Assembly: GCA_016190665.1 (NCBI GenBank)
Contig: JACPQD010000029.1
Location: 84,590-148,589 of the forward strand
Direction: 5' to 3'
DNA length: 64,000 nucleotides
Source of the DNA: Chloroflexota bacterium
GTDB lineage: Bacteria > Chloroflexota > Dehalococcoidia > JACPQD01
The notes beneath the pieces were generated by a model. That model saw nothing but the letters and a program-made list of their open reading frames with translations, was not told where the DNA came from and did not search any database. Positions 59,976-64,000 of this stretch are shown here, in pieces; positions within the stretch are counted from its first letter, which is position 1; every line of letters begins with the position of its first letter. A program made the position numbers and the translations under genes.

Positions 59976-60046
59976 AACATGGATAAACAGGATGAACAGG
60001 ATTAGAATCGCGCAAACTATCTTGTCTATCCTGTACATCCATGTTG
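59976..60046. repeat. inverted repeat of the ACATGGATGAACAGGATAGA family
   Basis: Left arm AACATGGATAAACAGGATGA starting at 59976; right arm, read in reverse complement, AACATGGATGTACAGGATAG (to 60046). 27-nt imperfect arms around an AATCGCGC loop; related to 14268-14293. Confidence 0.75.
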
Positions 60047-60113
60047 ATAATCGGCGAATATGTATCGAGGTCTGATACACGATACTGAGTAGTGCTCCAA
60101 CTGGATCAAGAGC

Positions 60114-60941
60114 ATGAATCTCTCGAACAAAGTGAAACGGAATCTGTCAGAAGGCAAGCCATCGTTCGGAGTAAGCGTATGGTCGGGAAGTCCAACCATA
60201 GTTGAGACGCTGGGCCGTCATGCCTTGGATTTTGTCTATATCGAAACCGAGCACAGCGCCTACACATCCTTCGAGACGCTGGCCCATCTCATTCGCGCCG
60301 CCAATGCTTCTGGGATTACTCCGTGGGTCCGGGTCTATGAGAACAATCCGGTGCTTATTGCGAAAACAATCGAGCTGGGCGCGATGGGGATTGTCGTGCC
60401 CCACATCTCCAATCGGGAGGACGCCATTCGGGCGGTCGAGGCCGCTCATTATCCGCCAAGAGGATTTCGGGGGGCTTGCCCCGAAGTCCGGGAGTTTGGC
60501 TACTTTCCAGAGAGAGGGACGCTGGAGGAGAACCTATGGGCAAGGGCGGTGGAGGCAAGCGAAGAGGAACTCATGGTTATCGGGCTGATCGAGGACAAGG
60601 ATGTCGTGCCCCATCTCGACGACATCCTTGACACGGATATAGACGGCCTCTATCCTGGAGGTTTCGACATCTCACATTCGTTGGGCTTGAGCGAGGCTCG
60701 TGGACAAACTCTTCATCCGGCGGTCATCGAAATCCGAGATACAGTGATCCGAAAATGCAGGGAACACGGCAAGCCTGCCGCATGTTCACTCGGACAGATA
60801 CTGGAGGGCGGCTTGGCGCCTATTGAGGCGATCAAGAGGAGGACGAAGGACGGGTTGATGATTTACCACGTAACGGGGGACATCAACATAATCAACACCT
60901 GGTGCAATCAGTTCGTGAACGGCCTTCAGGCGCTTCTCTAG
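60114..60941 (+). CDS. HpcH/HpaI-family aldolase
   Basis: Class II pyruvate-type aldolase (4-hydroxy-2-oxo-acid cleavage) or similar lyase. FGVSVWSGSPTIVETLGRHALDFVYIETEHSAY carries the family first half, GAMGIVVPHISNREDAI and GLYPGGFDISHSLGLS the metal and substrate sites. 275 residues, usual length. ATG 60114. 63 bases before the UGSC gene, so the two may share one operon and pathway, perhaps degradation of a sulfur- or aromatic-containing acid; that is inference. Confidence 0.88.
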   Translation: MNLSNKVKRNLSEGKPSFGVSVWSGSPTIVETLGRHALDFVYIETEHSAYTSFETLAHLIRAANASGITPWVRVYENNPVLIAKTIELGAMGIVVPHISNREDAIRAVEAAHYPPRGFRGACPEVREFGYFPERGTLEENLWARAVEASEEELMVIGLIEDKDVVPHLDDILDTDIDGLYPGGFDISHSLGLSEARGQTLHPAVIEIRDTVIRKCREHGKPAACSLGQILEGGLAPIEAIKRRTKDGLMIYHVTGDINIINTWCNQFVNGLQALL

Positions 60942-61004
60942 GTCTCCCGCTCGACAATCACAGAGGCCAGGTTGTCAGTCTTGTGTTGAAGGAGATAGAT
61001 CGTA

Positions 61005-62696
61005 ATGTATGGGCTGGTCACCCCTCTTGGCAAATCAACAGTGTCAGGGCACATCGCCGCGCCTCGTCTTCAAGATTTGAACGGCAAAACCGTTGGCGAA
61101 ATCTGGAACGGGTCGTTCCGGGGCAACGTCACTTTCCCCATTATCCGCGAGCTCCTGAAGAAGCGCTATCCGGACATAAAGGTGATCCCCTACACCGAGT
61201 TCCCTACGCCCGGGACACATGGGGAGACCGAGAGCATTCAGAAGGCGGCAGATACAGCTGCTCTGATGGCCAAACAGCGGGGATGCGATGCCGTCATAAC
61301 GGGCAACGGTTTTTGAGGCACGTGCACGCCCGCGTGTACGCGGCCCGCGGTAGCAGCAATCAAAGCCGGGATTCCAGCGGTAGTTCTGGCGGGCTCCACC
61401 TTTGTGAAGACAGCTAACCTGATAGCATCCTTCTCAGGCGTGTCCGGCCTGACGATCGCCGGATACCCAGGCGCTATCGCCCTTCAGACGGAAGCAGAGA
61501 TCAGGGAGAGCCTGGAGAACGGAGTCTTTGACCGCATTGTCGAGGGGCTTACCCGACAGCCCGAAGGCGCATCGGCTGGAGCCGATGAAGCGGACGAGAT
61601 GGTGTTCACGGGAGGCCTTGACGAAGTAAACCGTGTGTTCTACGAGAGGCGATGGACGGACGGACTCGCGATAATTCCGCCAACCGTTGACCGGGTTGAG
61701 GAGTTTCTGAAGCATACCAATCGCTCAGCCGATGAGGCAATAGCGGTATTGCCACAGGCGAATCTGATAGCGACTCCTCGCAACATCGCGGCAAATGCCG
61801 TCATGGCTGGATGCCGGCCGGAGTTCATGCCCCTGCTGGTGGCAGCAGTCGAGGCAGTGGCTGATCCACACTTCCAGCTGATGAACCTGGGGAGCACAGG
61901 CTGCAAGACACCATGGTTGCTGATGAACGGGCCGATAGTGAAAGAGCTGGGAATCGAGTATGGCGTCGCCCTGCGGTCTCGCGGACCTAACCCGGTGCTC
62001 GGACGCGCTCTCGGCCTCATATTGAGCAACGTGGCTGGCTTCAAGCCGGGGGAAACCCTGATGGGGACCTTCGGCTATTTTCTGCCCTTTGCACTCGCCG
62101 AGGACGAGGATGCCTGCGAAGAGATTGGGTGGCAACCATACCACGTGGAGAAGGGCTTCAGCCGGGACACAAGCACTGTTACTGCGCGAACAACCGTCTA
62201 CTGGGGTGGCCAGGGGACTCCGGGGGGCTGGACATCAAGCCGGCCGGGAGAGCCGGTGCCTCCAACCGCCGGTTCAATTCTTGAGGTAGCCTGCCGGCAC
62301 GTGGAGCGCAACACGCAGGCCGAACTCTCTCTCAAGTATGGTGACCGAAACATGGTCACCCTGCTGGTCACGCCTCCCACGGCGAGGATTCTGGCAGCCG
62401 GGGGCCATTCGAAGCGCGATGTGGCCGAGTACGTATGGAAGCACTCGAGGATTTCCGTCCAGGATGTGAATGACATCCTCCAGGCATACAAGGGTGACGG
62501 CCCCACAGTTCACGAACTGGTGCAAGACGGTGTGCTGCCGGCGTCATTCGATGTGGGCACGCGAGAATCGGTCCCCCTGTTTGTAAGTCCCGATCTGATC
62601 GACATTGTGGTCTGCGGCGACGCTTACAGAGACAAAATGATGAGCCTCTGGTGCAACTACAACAGGCCCGTCACCAGGCCGGTCGAGTTGAAGTAG
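61005..62696 (+). CDS. UGSC-family candidate selenoprotein with C-terminal conserved domain
   Basis: The N-terminal domain has ADTAALMAKQRGCDAVITGN-GF-UGA-GTCT at codons 102-108: the family's UGSC motif is Sec-Gly-Ser-Cys, here U104-G-T-C107. TGA 61314-61316 is in frame, and the sequence continues without break for 460 codons: PAVAAIKAGIPAVVLAGS, then an ERRWTDGLAIIPPTVDRVEEFL domain with NAVMAGCRPEFMPLLVAAVEAV, typical of UGSC-fused proteins. A hairpin at 61330-61343 fits a SECIS. 563 residues total. ATG 61005 with GAAGGAG upstream. Function unknown; the family is thought to be redox-active. Confidence 0.82.
61330..61343 (+). promoter_or_regulatory. candidate bacterial SECIS hairpin (UGSC gene)
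   Basis: CCGCG-TGTA-CGCGG, a perfect 5-bp stem with G at the second loop position; the loop begins 19 nt after the UGA (61314-61316). An alternative 8-bp stem CGTGCACG/CGTGTACG (61321-61340) has its loop only 12 nt after the UGA and is less fitting. Confidence 0.5.
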
Positions 62697-62699
62697 CTG

Positions 62700-62720
62700 A
62701 GGGCCGGGAAACCCGGCTCT
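62700..62720 (+). terminator. hairpin after the UGSC gene
   Basis: AGGGCCGGG-AAA-CCCGGCTCT: 9-bp stem (one G-T pair), 3 bases after the stop codon, followed by TCG without a T run, so termination strength is uncertain. Confidence 0.5.
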
Positions 62721-62770
62721 TCGCCCATGGGAACGGACCCGTGACTCATGACTCCCCGACCCGTGGCTCG

Positions 62771-62960
62771 CTCCAATGGAGCCCCGGCCCTTCGGCGATG
62801 GAAACCGCCCGCCGGGGTTGGGTGTCGGGTGCCGGGGGTCGGGGGACGGGCCCGGCACCTGGGACCAGGCCTCTGGCCCCTAGCTCAATGGGGCCACGGC
62901 CATTCGGCTATACCGCCAGGGTTGGGCGCCAGGGGTCAGGGATGGGCCTGGCGCCTGACA
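62771..62960. repeat. two diverged tandem units (~90 and ~77 bp)
   Basis: CTCCAATGGAGCCCCGGCCC... (62771-62863) and CTCAATGGGGCCACGGCCAT... (62884-62960) share the same order of blocks (TTCGGC, CCGCC, GGGTTGGG, GGGGTC, GGCCTGGCGCC-type). No gene is seen here. Confidence 0.65.
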
Positions 62961-62992
62961 CCGGGGATGTTGCCTCTGTAGCTTTCCTGGAG

Positions 62993-63112
62993 ATGGTGCA
63001 CCCAGAGACGGAACCGGCGAGGAAAGAGAGCCTTGGTCCGGCCCTGCTGGCCTACTGCGAGCGAGACACTGAGGCAATGCTTCGGCTGATTGAGGTTCTT
63101 CGCCAGGTGTAG
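62993..63112 (+). pseudogene. DUF2779-like C-terminal fragment
   Basis: 39 residues MVHPETEPARKESLGPALLA, then YCERDTEAMLRLIEVLRQV, resembling the end of DUF2779 (PD-(D/E)XK/exonuclease-like) proteins (LLxYCxxDTxAMxxI). The rest of the gene is missing. Confidence 0.5.
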
Positions 63113-63295
63113 TCGGCGCTACAATGTTAGCCAAGAGTAACACTATCGCGACGTAGTGTAACACAAATCATAGTCTTGGCAGACTGCCTGGATTGCCTAT
63201 CTCATCGTCTCACTCATTTGACTTCGATTGGCAATCGAGACCGCTTAACGTGTCTACGAACAGAGGTCAGACTAAGCACAGAAGGAGCTTCTGGA

Positions 63296-63454
63296 ATGTT
63301 GAAGATAGCGTACTTCGAGGAGAAGACTCTTCAGATGTACCGCGATGGCGCCATGTCCGGCCCCACCCATCTGTACATCGGCGAGGAGGCCTGCGTAAAC
63401 CGGTGTCTGCGCTGCCCTTATCTAGTAGCATGTAACACTGACAAGTTCGGATAA
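63296..63454 (+). pseudogene. thiamine-dependent dehydrogenase E1 alpha, N-terminal fragment
   Basis: MLKIAYFEEKTLQMYRDGAM then THLYIGEEACVN match the start of pyruvate/acetoin dehydrogenase E1-alpha (RxxEEKxxxLYxxGxxxGxxHLYxGxEAxxxG). It breaks off after ~35 residues. Preceded by GAAGGAGC, so the start signals remain. Confidence 0.55.
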
Positions 63455-63464
63455 GGGTATTTCG

Positions 63465-63563
63465 CCGTAGGGTGGGTGGAGCCCTGACGAAATCTCGGGA
63501 CGACTCTTTATCACCTGCCGCGTTCTTTCTGGTGGGTCACGCTTGGCTCCACCCACCGTACAC
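63465..63563. mobile_element. MITE-like element, copy 2 (degenerate)
   Basis: Starts CCGTAGGGTGGGTGGAGCC and ends GGCTCCACCCACCGTAC, inverted ends shared with the copy at 48739; the right end has lost bases. Confidence 0.65.
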
Positions 63564-63643
63564 ATAAATCGATGTTAGGTTGTACTAGAGGCAAGTTTAG
63601 AGAAAGAGAGACTACCAGTACCTGGGCTAAGGAGGGCAAGAAA

Positions 63644-64000
63644 GTGGCAGTTGTTCGTGAAGACTGGTTGAGATTGACTGTTGAGGAACCGATAGAGCCC
63701 CAACTTCGGATTTGTGATCCACACCATCACTTCTGGGAGCGCCCCACCCACGCCTTCGACTACTCTTTTGAAGACGTACTGCGGGACGTTGGAAGCGGTC
63801 ATAATATCGTTACAACCCTGTTTGTCGAGTGCCGTGAACATTACCGGACCGATGGGCCTCAGGAAATGCAACCACTGGGCGAGACTGAGTGGGTAGAGGG
63901 ACTGACTGCCCAAAGTGCCAGCGGACACCAGGGAAAGACTCGTATTGCTGCCGGGATAATAGGCTTTGCCGAACTCACTCTTGGTTCTGCAGTGGCTCCG
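63644..64000 (+). CDS. amidohydrolase (TIM-barrel, PF04909-like), 5' part
   Basis: 119 residues visible, cut by the window end. Starts GTG 63644 with GGAGG (63631-63635) 8 bases upstream. RICDPHHHFWERPTHAFDYS contains the HxH metal-binding strand of amidohydrolase_2 enzymes, and LFVECREHYRTDGP (the VECxxxY pattern) follows as in 2-pyrone-4,6-dicarboxylate hydrolase-type proteins. It could hydrolyse a ring or lactone in the same catabolic cluster as the aldolase. Confidence 0.85.
   Translation, partial: MAVVREDWLRLTVEEPIEPQLRICDPHHHFWERPTHAFDYSFEDVLRDVGSGHNIVTTLFVECREHYRTDGPQEMQPLGETEWVEGLTAQSASGHQGKTRIAAGIIGFAELTLGSAVAP

Overview
The window looks like part of the chromosome of an uncultured, GC-rich bacterium. 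The overall gene set (tungsten-type aldehyde:ferredoxin oxidoreductase, many CoA-thioester enzymes, a threonyl-tRNA synthetase without a TGS domain under T-box control, lipoprotein substrate-binding proteins) suggests Chloroflexota, probably a Dehalococcoidia relative. That placement is inference: there is no rRNA here. Strong GGAGG ribosome sites and TTGACA/TATAAT-type promoters with 17-18 nt spacers recur throughout.

Layout. 1-6.6 kb (+): pantothenate genes panD, panB, panC with a two-domain CoA transferase between panD and panB, then surE, a QueG-like Fe-S protein, and a thioredoxin-fold lipoprotein whose active site reads UGA-Pro-Ala-Cys (candidate selenoprotein). 6.6-9.5 kb: tRNA-Val, a frameshifted HEPN gene pair, and T-box-controlled thrS. 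10.6-13.1 kb (-): thiL-tsaE-tsaB. 13.3-22.3 kb: a phosphoesterase, a 4-OT tautomerase, a MoaD-like protein, DUF35 protein plus thiolase, 3-hydroxyacyl-CoA dehydrogenase, enoyl-CoA hydratase, and an AOR coupled to a 2-hydroxyacid dehydrogenase. 22.5-32.7 kb: a TIM-barrel-like protein, transporters, alr, a secreted glycosidase-like protein, tRNA-Pro, and an SDR with two hot-dog dehydratases. 32.8-37.4 kb (-): purH, purM, purF. 38-45.7 kb (-): a glycan cluster (GT2, a giant YfhO-flippase fusion, and a GT39-like protein). 45.9-48.7 kb (+): a sulfur-assimilation operon (Rrf2 regulator, YeiH transporter, a 32-residue membrane peptide, YezD, CysH). 50.9-55.5 kb (+): a decayed defence and toxin-antitoxin island (HicBA, HsdR fragment, four-helix protein, broken HsdM, addiction module, RadC, MazEF) ending at a four-tRNA cluster (Met, Val, Leu, Arg). 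56-64 kb (+): peptide/opine-type substrate-binding proteins, a PPC/DUF296 protein, an HpcH/HpaI aldolase, a UGSC-family protein with a second in-frame UGA, gene fragments and the start of an amidohydrolase.

The most striking result is that two unrelated genes each have an in-frame UGA exactly where a redox Cys/Sec is expected, and each UGA is followed by a hairpin at bacterial-SECIS distance. Together they suggest that this organism inserts selenocysteine; no sel gene is visible here to confirm it. The second result is an unusually dense set of dispersed palindromic elements: one inserted in frame twice inside hsdM and once between panC and surE, a 32-36 bp perfect palindrome that supplies stop codons, a MITE-like element with terminal inverted repeats, and several microsatellite-like families that fill most gaps over 150 bp.
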